Assembly (NCBI GenBank): GCA_917880885.1
Contig: OU862922.1
Location: forward strand, 22,506,627-22,570,626
DNA length: 64,000 nucleotides
Reading direction: 5' to 3'
Source of the DNA: Limnephilus marmoratus
Lineage: Eukaryota; Arthropoda; Insecta; Trichoptera; Limnephilidae
In this document: positions 10,450 through 20,984 of the stretch, in pieces
Layout: every line of letters begins with the position of its first letter
How positions within the stretch are numbered: position 1 is the stretch's first letter
Program-made: the position numbers and the translations under genes
Notes under the pieces: generated by a model
Database searches by the model: none
Seen by the model: only the letters and a program-made list of their open reading frames with translations
Told to the model about the DNA's origin: nothing

Positions 10450-11186
10450 CGCCGCCCCGGGAACCTTACCTTTATTAGATAACCAACATCTCAGCCATAG
10501 GTTACCCCAAGAGGTTCGCTACGTTTGGTGATTTAGCAGGGTTGCCCGGGTTCATGGGGTGAGGATTATCTGGGTGTTGGAGGTGGAATACCAGGACACA
10601 CTGAACCCCAGATTCCTACCCACCCTTTTCCTTCCCAGAACTCTCCTCTCCTTTCTTTCCTTAAAAATTCCTCCACACAGCATCCCCAGAGTTACTAATA
10701 AATCGTTGTTGGCAGATTGAATAAGTTATTTAAGTTATCTTCCATTTGAAAAAGTCAAATCGAAAAAAAAGTTTTTTAATGTTCCCATAAAACACCAAAC
10801 CTTCAAACATGTAAAAAAAAATCCAAGCTAAAAAACTCATGCAAATTTCATGACGCCAAAGATGACTGTTACGAGTGTTTGATGCTTCAGATGTCAAACA
10901 ACTCTTTCGGATCAAAGGCCTTAGGCAGACTGATAAAATTGGATACCTGTTCGCAGTGGCGGCGTAGAGTAGATTGGCACCCGGGGCGGTTTTTTTATTG
11001 AACACCCTACATAAAATAAAACACCAAATACTAAACATGCTTACGAGACTTCATTTTACTAAAATATTCGATCACAATATCAAGATTGTGTTCCCTTCTC
11101 TTTCAATTGATAATATAGAAAAATTGGTTGTCCGCGCTTGGCTCATTGTGGACCTTAAATAAGATTTTATTAAGGAGACAGAAAAA

Positions 11187-11259
11187 GATACCTCCGGGAC
11201 TCGAACGCGGGACCTTCTGTTTACATGGAAACAGCTCTACCAACTGAGCTAAGGTGTCT
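11187..11259 (-). repeat. tRNA-like unit, different head from 2809-2880
   Basis: On the minus strand: D-arm TAGCTCAGTTGGTAGAGC, anticodon region CTGTTTCCATGTAAACAG, and T-arm with GTTCGAGTCCC. Acceptor strands pair six of seven. It has both Pol III boxes. It differs markedly from the Thr(GGT)-like unit at 2809 although the flanking arm is the same. The anticodon loop is not of standard length, so I do not call a gene. Confidence 0.65.
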
Positions 11260-11399
11260 ATATCCAATTCGGTCACATTTAACTGTATCATTCTTCGACT
11301 AAGAACTACCAACTTTATCTTCATTTTCTTAACGCACATATTATTGGCCTCTACCTTTATATATTTTGCAAGATTCAAACCCGAACTAAATGCTATCTA

Positions 11400-11900
11400 C
11401 AAGGGCGGATCGAGGATTTTTTCTGGGGGGGGGGGGGGCACAAGGAGCGGACGGGCAAAAAATCAACAATTACTGTTAGGATTTTTTCTGGGGGGCACAA
11501 ACGGCGTATGGGCAAAAAAATCAGCAATTACTGTTAGGATTTTTTTCTGGGGGGGAGGGGGGGGGGGGCACAAGGGGTGGACGCGTAAAAAAATCAATAA
11601 TTACTGTTAGGATTTTTTTCTGGGCGGGCACAAGGGGCGGAAATGCAAAAAATCAACGATTACTGTTAGAAAAATGAACTTAAGTATCATATTTCAAGTT
11701 TATTTCTACAAGTTCAAGTATGTACAGGAAGGTTTATGAAAGTGTCAAAAAAATCGAAAAATTAAATGTTTAAAAAATACGTTTTAGCTTCTAAGTATAT
11801 ACTGTGATGGAATCTCCACAGTACAGAAAAATACCCTCTGGGGGGGGCACGTGCCCCCTTGCCCCCCCCCCCCCCCCCCACCTCCATATATCCGCCCTTG
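11400..11900. mobile_element. MITE with 8-bp target duplication
   Basis: Ends are CAAGGGCGGAT and its complement ATCCGCCCTTG. Flanks are identical, GCTATCTA (11392-11399 and 11901-11908). The eight-base duplication points to the hAT group, though the terminus is unlike the other hATs here. It holds long G and C runs just inside the ends and no coding frame. Confidence 0.75.
11414..11667. repeat. Four tandem units, 58-73 bp
   Basis: Units start near 11414, 11479, 11537 and 11610. Each runs GGATTTTTTCTGG, then a variable G-run, then CACAA, then CAAAAAATCAACAATTACTG. Length differences come mostly from the G-run. Confidence 0.85.
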
Positions 11901-11930
11901 GCTATCTAGATAGTGTCTGGATAAATTATT

Positions 11931-11999
11931 AATGAGCTCAGTTAGTAGAGCTGTTTCCATGTAAGCAGAAGGTCTTGGGTTCAAGTCCCAGAGGTGCCG
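11931..11999 (+). repeat. tRNA-like unit, plus strand
   Basis: Reads GAGCTCAGTTAGTAGAGC, CTGTTTCCATGTAAGCAG, then GGTTCAAGTCCCAG. It matches the minus-strand unit at 11187-11259 in nearly every position and carries A- and B-box sequences. The acceptor 5' strand is degraded, so it is not a working tRNA gene. Confidence 0.65.
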
Positions 12000-12381
12000 A
12001 TAACTTTTTCTGATTTTTCTGTCTCCAGATTTTCGATTGAGCTTCGCTAATTTCTTCTTTCAACGCCTGCTTTGCCGGTGTTGGGATTACACATCTCTTA
12101 GAGTGTTGATACAAGCTTCTCAAAATGATTCTTCAGTTTTAGAAAGGGAATTAGAAATTCTATTCGAAAAATAAATATATAGTTGCGACGCATTTCAAAA
12201 TATGATAATGGAAGTAGCTAGATACAAGAGTACGTAGTTATTTATTGAAATATCTTTACAGCAGAAGATTTTGTGCGCATTCTTTGTCTGTACGAGTGGG
12301 TTGTCGTTGTCACCCCTTGGTGCTTGGCACCCGGGGCGGACCGCCCCCTCCGCCCCCCCTTTCGCCGCCACTGCCTGTTCG

Positions 12382-13529
12382 ATAATGAATTTTGAATATT
12401 TTGACCAATTAACGCAAAGTAAGGAAACACTGAGCGTACTTCGGTTACTTTCGAGCAAGCCCGCAATGCACTTTATCTCTCAGTGTTGCACCAGCATATT
12501 TTTAGCAACAGAAAGTTTTTTTTAAGTTCACACTAGGTACTTAAAAACGCAGATACATTTGGTTTTTTTTTAAATGTGAACACCACACAAGATTCCCAAA
12601 TGCTCCCGACTATCTGGAGCCAGTGGAGCTATAAAAATTTAATAGATGAAACGGATGCTTGAAAACTAAACGGTTTTTTGATTTCGTGATCGTCCATCAA
12701 GATAATGATTAACCCCTGTGACAATCCGCATGTAAAAAAGCCACAAAACCAGAAATCCTCAATCGATTCTAATGATACTTCTGAGAAAGATGCCCCATTC
12801 TGTTCCCATCGCGATTGACACAAGACGAAAACCGGAAAATGTGCAGTGGCAAGTCGAGAACGTGACAATTCAAGCAAATGAACATCAGCCATGACGATTC
12901 CAAAAAATATCTACCAATGACCAATTTTATTATTGTATTACGTGAGAAACAATGTTATCGGCAGTTCAGGACCGAAATAAGAATTTTAAAATATGAACCG
13001 CTGATTGAGGAAGTTAGTGAACAAGGTTATGTCGCAAAATCAAAATTACAAGTAGGTATCTACAGGTAAATATGATTTGTGATTTTCAATCTACATCTAT
13101 TCTAAGAGCTTTATTAATTATCAAGTGTCACCTGTAGATTTATCGTATGGTACCTAAGTGAGACTTTATGATACAGGTGTCGCAACAGAGTACAGATTTT
13201 TTGTGAAAATGACTAGCATATTGACAACAAAGTTATTTTTAAGGATGATGTAGGTTGTCGAATGTTTCAACAATTTCATCAACATATATATAAAGAAGCG
13301 TGGAAATAAGTAAGGAAAGTGTCCCGATGTGGGTTCTTGGTTTTTTTTATACAAATCTACAGTTTTATTCCGAGATGATGAAATTTTGCACACATCATCT
13401 TCGAAAAACCTCTCCCATCCCTTTTTACCACCTCTAAGCAGAATTTGATACTTCTTGAAAAATATTTGCTCAGGTTGACGTTCAAAATAGGAAGAAAATT
13501 ACTTTTTTTATGTGAATACGGCATTAGAG
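12382..13529. other. No gene recognised
   Basis: Unique DNA. The 87-codon minus frame at 12629-12892 and the plus frame at 12878-13069 have no recognisable domain. Confidence 0.5.
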
Positions 13530-13865
13530 TCCAATCAGCCTGGAGTCAGTGAGACTATGGCATCCCAAATTGGGAGACTGAAGGTAAGTGGAAGTTAAAG
13601 GATATGGAGAAGAGGAAGGTGGGGAAATACCTGGCTCTTTAGATCTAGTCACCAAACACGGCCCAAGCTATTTCAAGCAACGTTGCAATTCTGAATAGTG
13701 GTCTTACACCAGGGGGATACTGAGAGTATCTTCCACTCTGGAACGTGCCGCAAATATACCTTATGTTATTTTAAATGATGAAATTTACTTGCTCACGCCA
13801 GGATTTGAACTCCCAACCTCCGGATCGCTTTCCCCTCGACCACGGTGGCCGTTAGCTGTCTACAA
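13530..13865 (-). mobile_element. SINE-B, tRNA-headed
   Basis: On the minus strand a tRNA-like head (13862-13795) reads GCCACCGTGGTCGAGGGG and later AGTTCAAATCCTGG. It is followed by the body GTTCCAGAGTGGAAGATACT, a stretch of the form GGTGTAAGACCAC, and CCCAATTTGGGATG near the 3' end. The same order is found on plus at 31548-31930. Confidence 0.75.
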
Positions 13866-14239
13866 CTGATTTCGAAAAACTGAAATCTGAAGCGATTAGT
13901 TTGGGAGTTTCATAGCAGGAGATACTCTCACTATTGGCTGAGTGGACGAACAAAAATACGAAAATGTCTTACCCTATTTTCCTGACCAGATCTGAAAAGA
14001 CGGTACCTACACAGTGTACACCCCTACCTCTCTTTTTCTTCCCCTCAAAATACTTCCCACGGGATGATTCACTAGCTCTCTACGGTTTATTTTCTTGTGC
14101 GGTATCACATAATAGAAAAACCGAAGAAAAAGGGTATTGTGAATTGATATTAAACCAATAATTATGTTTCATATTACTGATTGAAAAATTCTTTAGCACC
14201 GTTGTGATTTGACACTCGATGAAACAAAAAATCAGGGCA
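13866..14239. other. No gene recognised
   Basis: A 75-codon plus frame at 13934-14161 has no motif. Otherwise unremarkable. Confidence 0.5.
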
Positions 14240-14705
14240 TGCAGTTCACACGCGGTAGAAGTGAAACCTTCTACATATACCTAACACATAGTAACTAACC
14301 CGACTTTGTTTTATATATTAACCTTTAACTGCTGACGTGATTTTTCTACGTATTCTCTGACGTGGGGCCTGGGCGGCCCGTTACTTTAAATGTTTATGTA
14401 TTAGAGATCCACGAAAATTTTGAAGTCAAAATTATTATTTATTGGACAATTTAAATATATTTAAATTAAAATAAAACACTTTTTTATTGTTAAGTAACTT
14501 ATATTTGACAATTTGGATATTATGTAATAATTTTTGCCAAAATCACTTGAGATCAGAAATCAGTCTGTTTTATCTATATGAGCATACGAGTAAAAATATG
14601 TAATCGGTCTCATCTTTTTGCGGTGCTTCGTAGCCCCACTCTTGTAACTTAAGTTTTCTGAAGGTTTTACTTCTACTGCGTATGAATTGCACACTCCGTA
14701 TTTTT
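14240..14705. repeat. Inverted-repeat element, family G
   Basis: TGCAGTTCACACGCGGTAGA at 14239-14258 followed by AGTGAAACCTTC is mirrored, with four or five changes, by GAAGGTTTTACTTC and TACTGCGTATGAATTGCA at 14660-14693. A related end lies at 34660-34690. No coding frame inside. Confidence 0.5.
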
Positions 14706-15103
14706 TTAATGAAATATAACACCTGCTTTATAAGAACACCAATTCAGTATTTTCGGATTTATCAGCCGTTAAAAATCTCATTCACAGTGACTAAACGAAG
14801 AAGATAAACATTCATAAGAATCTCTGAAACTCAAGTGAACATTTAAGTAATATCAGTGAAGCAGTGTATATACCACTTTGGTGGAATATTTAACACAAAA
14901 AACAGTGTCTAAATTGTCCAATTAATAAAAATATAAACAGTATAAATTTCGATACGCATCACCGCTATTCATTTGACAACAAACAAACAAGTCAAGAAAG
15001 TTAGCCTTTTTACGGACTTTACAACAGACAGGTTCTGAAACACTGAAAATAATCTAATAAAAAATTAATAATCAGTCACCAAAAGTAATACTTCTAAATT
15101 CAA

Positions 15104-15184
15104 TATGAGTGAGTGCCGTGCCTGCCCAGAAAACATTTTCTCCGACGATTCTATGTTCGTTTGCTCAAAGTGCAAAGGGACATA
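15104..15184 (+). pseudogene. N-terminus of LINE ORF1 (zinc-finger start)
   Basis: ATG at 15104 opens 26 codons before TAA. They hold a CxxC pair (CRAC at residues 4-7) and a second CxxC (CSKC near 20-23), spaced like the amino-terminal half of a PHD-like finger. Such a finger opens the ORF1 protein in some CR1-group LINEs. The frame ends at the deletion junction. Confidence 0.5.
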
Positions 15185-15186
15185 AT

Positions 15187-16107
15187 ATGGGACACACTGG
15201 GTGGCACTATAATATCATTCGCTGATGACACGGTTATCGTATTTGAAGGTGAAAATTTGAATTCAACCTTTAAAAAAGCAAACTATGGCATAAATGTAGT
15301 AAAATACTGGTTAGATTCCAACCTCCTCACTCTTAATATTGATAAAACAAAATACCTACTTTTTTCTATACGTAAACCAAACCTCCCCCAAAACTACCAT
15401 AAACTTACCATACATTCATGTTCACAGAACCCTGCACGCCTGCATCATCACTTCACAAAAATTGTTCATGCGATGACCTAAAAATATCAAACGAAATTAA
15501 GTACTTAGGGGTTATTATTGACAATCAACTGCGTTGGGAGGCACACATCAATTCTACAACAAAAAGGCTTCGCAAATTATGCTACATTTTCTACTCTCTC
15601 AGATCTATTCTTAATCTACAAACACTGAGATGTGTTTACTTTGCACTTTTTCAATCAATTGCTACATATGGTATTGTGGGATGGGGAGGGTGTGCAATGT
15701 CAATTCTATATCCCATGGTCGTAATACAAAAACTTCTGCTAAGGATAATAATCAAATGTAACCCATCACACCCATCAGAGCCACTCTTTAAAAAATTCAC
15801 AGTATTAGACATTCGACAATTATACATAAAAACAATTCTCATATTCCTATGGAAAAACCATTCGATGAAAAAAACACAAAAAAAAATTCACACTCGGTAT
15901 TCGTCACACCTAAAATGTATAATTCCTACAACGAAAACAACTTTCGCACAGCGACAGTTCTCCTATATTGCCCCCAAAATGTTCAACTCACAGAGTATTG
16001 ATACTAGGAAATCGAAAACTGATAAGCTTTATATCATAAATGTACAGGATTGGTTATTTACAAAGGGGAGGAACTATTTTAAAGAATGCCTGAAGTCAAC
16101 AAGTTAA
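15187..16107 (+). pseudogene. LINE reverse transcriptase, C-terminal half, frameshifted
   Basis: The first frame (to 15481) has the RT catalytic motif FADDT at 15218-15232 and a thumb-side stretch with LNIDKTKYLLF. The second frame (to 16107) has KYLGVIIDNQLRWEAHI, then a segment YGIVGWGG, then the conserved tail with PLFKKFTVLDIRQLY. The two frames differ, so a frameshift lies between about 15420 and 15475. The thumb and C-terminal region are otherwise free of stops. The protein would prime reverse transcription at the nicked target. Endonuclease, fingers and N-terminal palm are absent. Confidence 0.85.
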
Positions 16108-16553
16108 GTTAATTTGCTTTATAACTATTATTTTTATTTTTTTTACATTCAAATAAAAAAAAATCTTTTGATAATTATCATAATAATGGATGAATGACTT
16201 ATTTTCAACATCTCCATAAGTAGAGTCATTATTTATTTATCTACTTATCATATATTTATGTACCTATTTTATTTAAGCGAAACAGCAGCCTACAATAAGA
16301 ATAGTTTATTTTTATATGTTTATTATGATATAAATATTATCTATTTAATTAAGAAACCACTTAAAGCAGTCGTTGTTATATAAAACATTCTACCTTACTA
16401 TATATTAACCAATAACAATTCTTGCATTTACATAATTATATATTCATAATCCGACTACCATAATACGGGCATGTGCCTAGCGTTGTAGTCGAATCACCTG
16501 TAAAAAATGTATAAAAAATTATATGATGAATAAAGAAAAGAAAAAAAAAAAAA

Positions 16554-18823
16554 AGTAATTTACATATTATGTAGGTAACTACCCATGTCTTGAGGAAAGT
16601 TACCTACACATATTAGTGAAGAATATGGAAATGAATTGCTGTTCATAAAAACGAAGTTTTTTTTTTTCCTGCAGTTAACTTATATTTTACTAAAAAAAAA
16701 GTTTCACATCACCACACATTTTGTGGATCTTTTAGCAATTATATTCATAATGATACTGGTTTCCCCATAATAGACTCGACAATGGTTTGAGACTGCGAGA
16801 AACGAAGTTTTAAATCGTGAATAACAATAAAAGATTTTTTACTGTTTTCCAATTGACACAACAATTTAAGGGGTGAATACTCTTGAGAATAACGGCCCAA
16901 GTCCTTTTATTATCCGTTTTGATTAATTGTTTTGTGGGAAGGAGAACTAGACTTAATCACTTTGATGCTTCAATAGACGGTAAACCAGATATTTGTTGTT
17001 ATAAAAAAGAAAGAACATTTTTATGCTGTCGTTTGAAATATATTATTTTTGTGAAGCAATCATTATCTATCAGCTAATTATGTACGTAAAATTAATTGTG
17101 TTAAAAATAACCTAAGAATATGTACTGAAAATAAAGCATGTTTCACTAAATGGTCTAACGTTATACGCTGGTACAAGTCGTGCCCACATATGTTACTCAC
17201 ATGATCATATTAAGATGAATGTATACGTGAAATCCTATTTAGATTCATCTTTACGACGAATCGGCTTACGGTATGAACATCAAAATATATGCTACGGATA
17301 AATCGCAGCTTTTACTAGCTTTTCTATGAATTGGAATTACAATAAAATTATTGTTTACGTAACAAAAAATATAAGCGTAAACCACAAAAAAAAAAGTTTT
17401 TTCATGACTTAACTATGAAGTAATACAAGAAACAATTTTAAAAAAATACCCCATTATGGCTAAGACTATTTTTGAGGTTTTCCATGTTCATACTTTTTTC
17501 GTTCTTATAAAATTATGCACAAAATAAATAAAAACCACTTTTTCGCTTACGAGCCTCGTGCAAAAAGACGCTCGATTTTAAAATTTTGCAGGCATGAGAT
17601 TCGAAATATTTCTAGCGTTTATATTCCTCTTAAGCAAAACATTAACACGGTTGCCCAACTGTCGAATTCGGGAGTCAACCGTACCTCACATTTAACTCTA
17701 TATAAATACTGTTTTAAAATCTTATTGCATTAGTTAATACAAAGTTCCAAACTTTCTTTATTTAAGTAATTCTCGAACTCTCCAATAAACTTCGTCCTCG
17801 TATATGCACATTATTTTTGCTCACACGTAAAAATATGTATTTTATCTATTCGCATTTCAGAATTTTATAAAAATTGACTGTCCATTTTTTTGGATAGTTT
17901 CAAATTTGAATATTATTAGATATGGCGCATGACGGTCCGCAAATATTCGCTACCCCCTGTCTAAAAATCTCGTCCTAATTCAAGTCGTAAAAAGACAGCG
18001 ATTAGTTTACTGTACTGTCAGATTTAATCGAATTTAAGAATTTGAGGGACGTGTTATTTAGTTAAAATTCAGTACTTTTTAGATCTTTGTTCATTTTATA
18101 TCAAAAAAATTATCACGCTGTTTACGCTTTTTGGGCTTCGTCTAAAGTTAGGTTAAGTTTTCAGCGACCTTTTGTCTTTAGTTTGTCTTTACATGTTCAA
18201 TTACAACAATGCAATCTTTATCAGCAAGTCGTACTATAATGTATTCATTCTTCCGTGAAATGCATATTTGTGATACTTGTAAGGTTGCATGAAAATCATG
18301 TAGGAAAATAATTTCACAGTTGGGTTCCTACGCTTTTCGCATGTGCTTCCAAAGCGTAATATTCATCTTTAACATAAATTTCTTAAACATTAAAACATTT
18401 TTATATGCTTTCTGATCCCCCCCCCCCTCCACAACTTACTCTAGTATTAATCTACCCCGTCTATCTTTTATCCGGCATCTACAATCTACCCCACATGCAT
18501 CTCGACGCATCTTTCTCTATGAAACTGGAGCAAACATTTCGAAAAGGCATAAGATGAATTAAAAAATGCGTGCTTTTGTGCTCGGAAGATAAGGTCTTTC
18601 AGCTTGGTACTTTGGACTCCAAGGAAAAGGATGTATGAAACTCTGCGTAATAAATTGCATGGCATACCTAGGTACATTGTATACAAGGAACAAGGATGTA
18701 TGTTGAACGCTATGCGTGTAATGAAAAATGCAGATTGCATGGTTGTACACTAGGATCTTTGTTGGATTGATGTTTGTCATTTACTATGATATGTTCCTAT
18801 ACATACAAGCTGGTTATGACTCC
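16554..18823. other. AT-rich stretch, no gene recognised
   Basis: About 2.3 kb without coding signal. A C-run lies at 18418-18427. Between 18600 and 18770 the word AAGGATGTATG recurs, each time followed by TTGCATGG after 20-40 bases, suggesting an old local duplication. Confidence 0.5.
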
Positions 18824-19245
18824 GTATCTACAGCCTGTATGTCGGACGAATATCTACAGCTCATATGTTGAACTAATATCTACGAACTTCAGAGTGTTGA
18901 TTAATATCTACAGAGCGTAGGTTGAACTAATATCTACAGAGCGTAGGTTGGACTAATCAGTTAAATGTGTCCAATAGTCCGATATTAGGGATTTTTACAT
19001 ACATACTTACATAAATTAAGTTTTTTAAGCTGCATACGCAATATTACATTATTCCAATATGCTATACATAATTGCAAATCCAACCTCTGCCAGTGCTGTA
19101 GATATTCGTCAACACTTTGGTTCTCATAGATATTAATCAACAGTTTGAGCTGCAGATATTCGTCAACACTTTGATTCTCATAGATATTAGTTCGATTTTT
19201 TCAGTTTTTGGAATTCCTGTAGATATTAGTAGACGCCTCCCTGGT
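18824..19245. mobile_element. Foldback-like element built of AATATCTACAG units
   Basis: Left part (18827-18955) has five direct units of 21-29 bp beginning (A)ATATCTACAG. The right part (19095-19240) has five in the opposite direction (CTGTAGATATT or CATAGATATT). The outer left words GCCTGTATGT and CAGCTCATATGTTG also occur inverted at 45018-45066, in the second copy. Arrays of short repeats facing each other fit a foldback element. No coding capacity. Confidence 0.65.
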
Positions 19246-19689
19246 TATTATTACTCAAATCACTACAATGTATAACAAACTGTTCCCAATAAATATAATG
19301 TGTTATTTTTTTTTCCAGGTTCTCCATAAAACAGTTATACACCAAATTATTACGGAGAAGATTACAAAATTTAAGAGAAAAAAAAGTCCTAGGGGGCAGT
19401 TTCACTATGTTGAGACATATGTCAAAAGTTAGTTACTGAACTCTCCATAGTTAACATTGAAAATGTCGATGCTCAATGCAGAATCGTTAAGCAGTTGAAT
19501 TACTCTGTTTAATGGCGCATTCTGAAAGGAAGAATTTCTCGCTTTCGGAGCATAAAAAAGAGCGTGGGATCTCTCACGAGTATACGCGTTAGGAAATTTG
19601 TTATGAAATCTTCATTTGGATCAAATCTGTTATAAAGTTTAAAAAAGTATTTTTAGAATATCAAGAGTCAGATTAATCAGAAAAAACTG

Positions 19690-19835
19690 AAGGGTGGGTA
19701 CTTATGTATGAGACGATGTGTGAATGTGAATCTAGCAAGGAGTTTATGCTAAGAGAGAATTGTTTGACGATCCGTCCTCTCTGCCGATCCCTGAGGAGAA
19801 ACGGTGTGATTATTAATTAGTTCGATTTTTGGATT
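19690..19835 (+). pseudogene. RTE-like LINE 3' fragment
   Basis: TATGAGACGATGTGTGAATG and TCCGTCCTCTCTGCC match the last 110 bp of the RTE insertion at 39154-39761, with many substitutions. Strongly 5' truncated and much older than that copy. Confidence 0.7.
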
Positions 19836-19978
19836 CACACTGTAGTATGATCGTTGTAGTAGGTATAAAATTAATGGGTAGAAGAGATTCAAATTATTTC
19901 CCTTTCAAAGCTGAATTACCTAATTTTGATACGTGGCTGTCGACTGTATGTATCTATTTTCCATGAGATTTTCAATTA

Positions 19979-20487
19979 TCTATATATATATATATATATA
20001 TCTAACTTCTTCTGTATAAATAAAAATGAATTTCCGAAATGTATGTACGCGCATAACTTCCACCAAATTGGATAATTTTTTTTTGTGTGTTCGTTATTGT
20101 CAGGACAAGGTTTGTATGAAAACTGGTGAGCTCTGGTATTATGAAATTTGCAATCGGTGGCACGCGAGCGGTTTGAAAACTGATTGTACCGGGACTGAAT
20201 GTATGACTGCATGCGGGAGGGTGGTGGGAAACTCGGGTAGGGGGGGAGGGGAAACAGGGAGATGGGAGGGGAAGCTGAGAGGAGGGAGGGAACTGGGGAG
20301 GGTGACGGGGGAAGGGGGGGAGTGGAGTGGGGAGAGGCAAGGTGGAGGAGGCGGAGTGGGAACTCGAGAGGGGAAGGGGACGCGGGAGAGGAAGAGGAGG
20401 CGGCAGGGGAACGGGACGAATGGGAAAGGACACGCAGGGAGAAACAATTTCTTTATTAAATGTCAGCGCATGCCGGGTAGCAGATAG
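19979..20487 (+). mobile_element. Helitron-like element, non-autonomous
   Basis: Starts with TC after an A, followed by a TA run (19981-20001) and words such as TGTATGTACGCGCATAACTT. Near the 3' end is GCGCATGCCGGGTAGCAGATAG followed by T, which resembles a Helitron CTRR terminus with one change. The sentence-like word GTGAGCTCTGGTATTATGAAA is shared with the Helitron at 25742-26130. No Rep or helicase frame. Confidence 0.5.
20215..20430. repeat. Purine-rich GGGA tract
   Basis: About 215 bp in which the plus strand is nearly all G and A, with many GGGG runs. It creates long spurious frames on both strands that encode only Gly/Arg/Glu or Pro/Ser. It sits inside the Helitron-like element. Confidence 0.9.
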
Positions 20488-20756
20488 TATATTAATAAAT
20501 TTGGCTCTGCATTATCTAATACAATTAATTATTCTGACAACCCGCGTACATGCGTGTTCATTGACTTTTCAGCGGGTTAGAACTTCAATAGCCGCACAAA
20601 AAAGCGTTAAATTTAAGTGAATTTTAATTTTTATTGATAAGTATTGCGTGCGTTAAAAAAATATGAAGAATTCACATTTAGTGCATTCCAGAATCGAAGA
20701 TGCATCCTGTTGAAATCCCCAAGAACTGAAATTTTAACAAGGCATAATATATGAAT

Positions 20757-20947
20757 GGTGACCAAATAACTCCGAATAATGCAACTTCAACACCTCTTTG
20801 CAAAGTCATTAAAAGTGATGAAAAATATATATAAAAAACTGGTTAACTAGGTTAAGCAGGTTAGGATATGGGCTATATTTTTTCATTACTTTTAATGACT
20901 TTTCAAAGGAGTGTTGAAATTGCATGATTATAAGTTGTCATGGAACC
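20757..20947. mobile_element. Palindromic MITE, family E copy 1
   Basis: Starts GGTGACC and ends GGAACC. Inner arms AACACCTCTTTGCAAAGTCA and TGACTTTTCAAAGGAGTGTT face each other around an AT-rich centre. Three more copies exist (38026, 38596, 53119). No clear target duplication here. Confidence 0.75.
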
Positions 20948-20984
20948 ATTTGAACAACCACCGTGTTCTCTGTCACTTTTCTAT

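Larger units (their letters stand above)
9426..10689 (+). mobile_element. SINE-D, split by a Transib-like insertion
   Basis: The 5' part (9426-9453) TTTGGGAGGCGGGAATGGGG continues at 10450 with CGCCGCCCCGGGAACC and runs to about 10689, where it stops inside the LINE-derived 3' region without hairpin or A-tail. Uninterrupted copies elsewhere give the pre-insertion site. Confidence 0.85.
11187..11999. repeat. tRNA foldback element, two facing tRNA-like units
   Basis: A minus-strand tRNA-like unit (11187-11259) and a plus-strand one (11931-11999) face outwards. Between them lie 140 bp of family arm (11260-11399), an inserted MITE, then GCTATCTAGATAGTGTCTGG continuing the arm. After the plus-strand unit come the family words TTTTTCTGATTTTTCTG and GATTTTCGATTGAGCTTCGC. 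Confidence 0.7.
10954..12373. mobile_element. hAT element hosting nested repeats
   Basis: Both ends read CAGTGGCGGCG (10954 on plus, 12373 on minus). The eight flanking bases are identical, CCTGTTCG (10946-10953 and 12374-12381). Near both ends lies GGCACCCGGGGCGG. The 1420 bp interior carries a tRNA foldback with a further MITE inside it. No hAT transposase frame is left. Confidence 0.75.
14706..16553 (+). mobile_element. CR1/Jockey-like LINE with large internal deletion
   Basis: Contains a 5' leader, the first codons of an ORF1, then directly the palm of an ORF2 reverse transcriptase, a roughly 430 bp AT-rich 3' UTR, an AATAAAG signal and an A-run at 16536-16553. About 3 kb expected between ORF1 start and the RT active site is missing. 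The 5' boundary is uncertain. Confidence 0.75.

Noticed and set aside
20002..20620. Overlapping 65-153 codon frames on both strands
   Set aside because: They are translations of the GGGA tract (Gly/Arg/Glu or Pro/Ser only) and of Helitron-like DNA.
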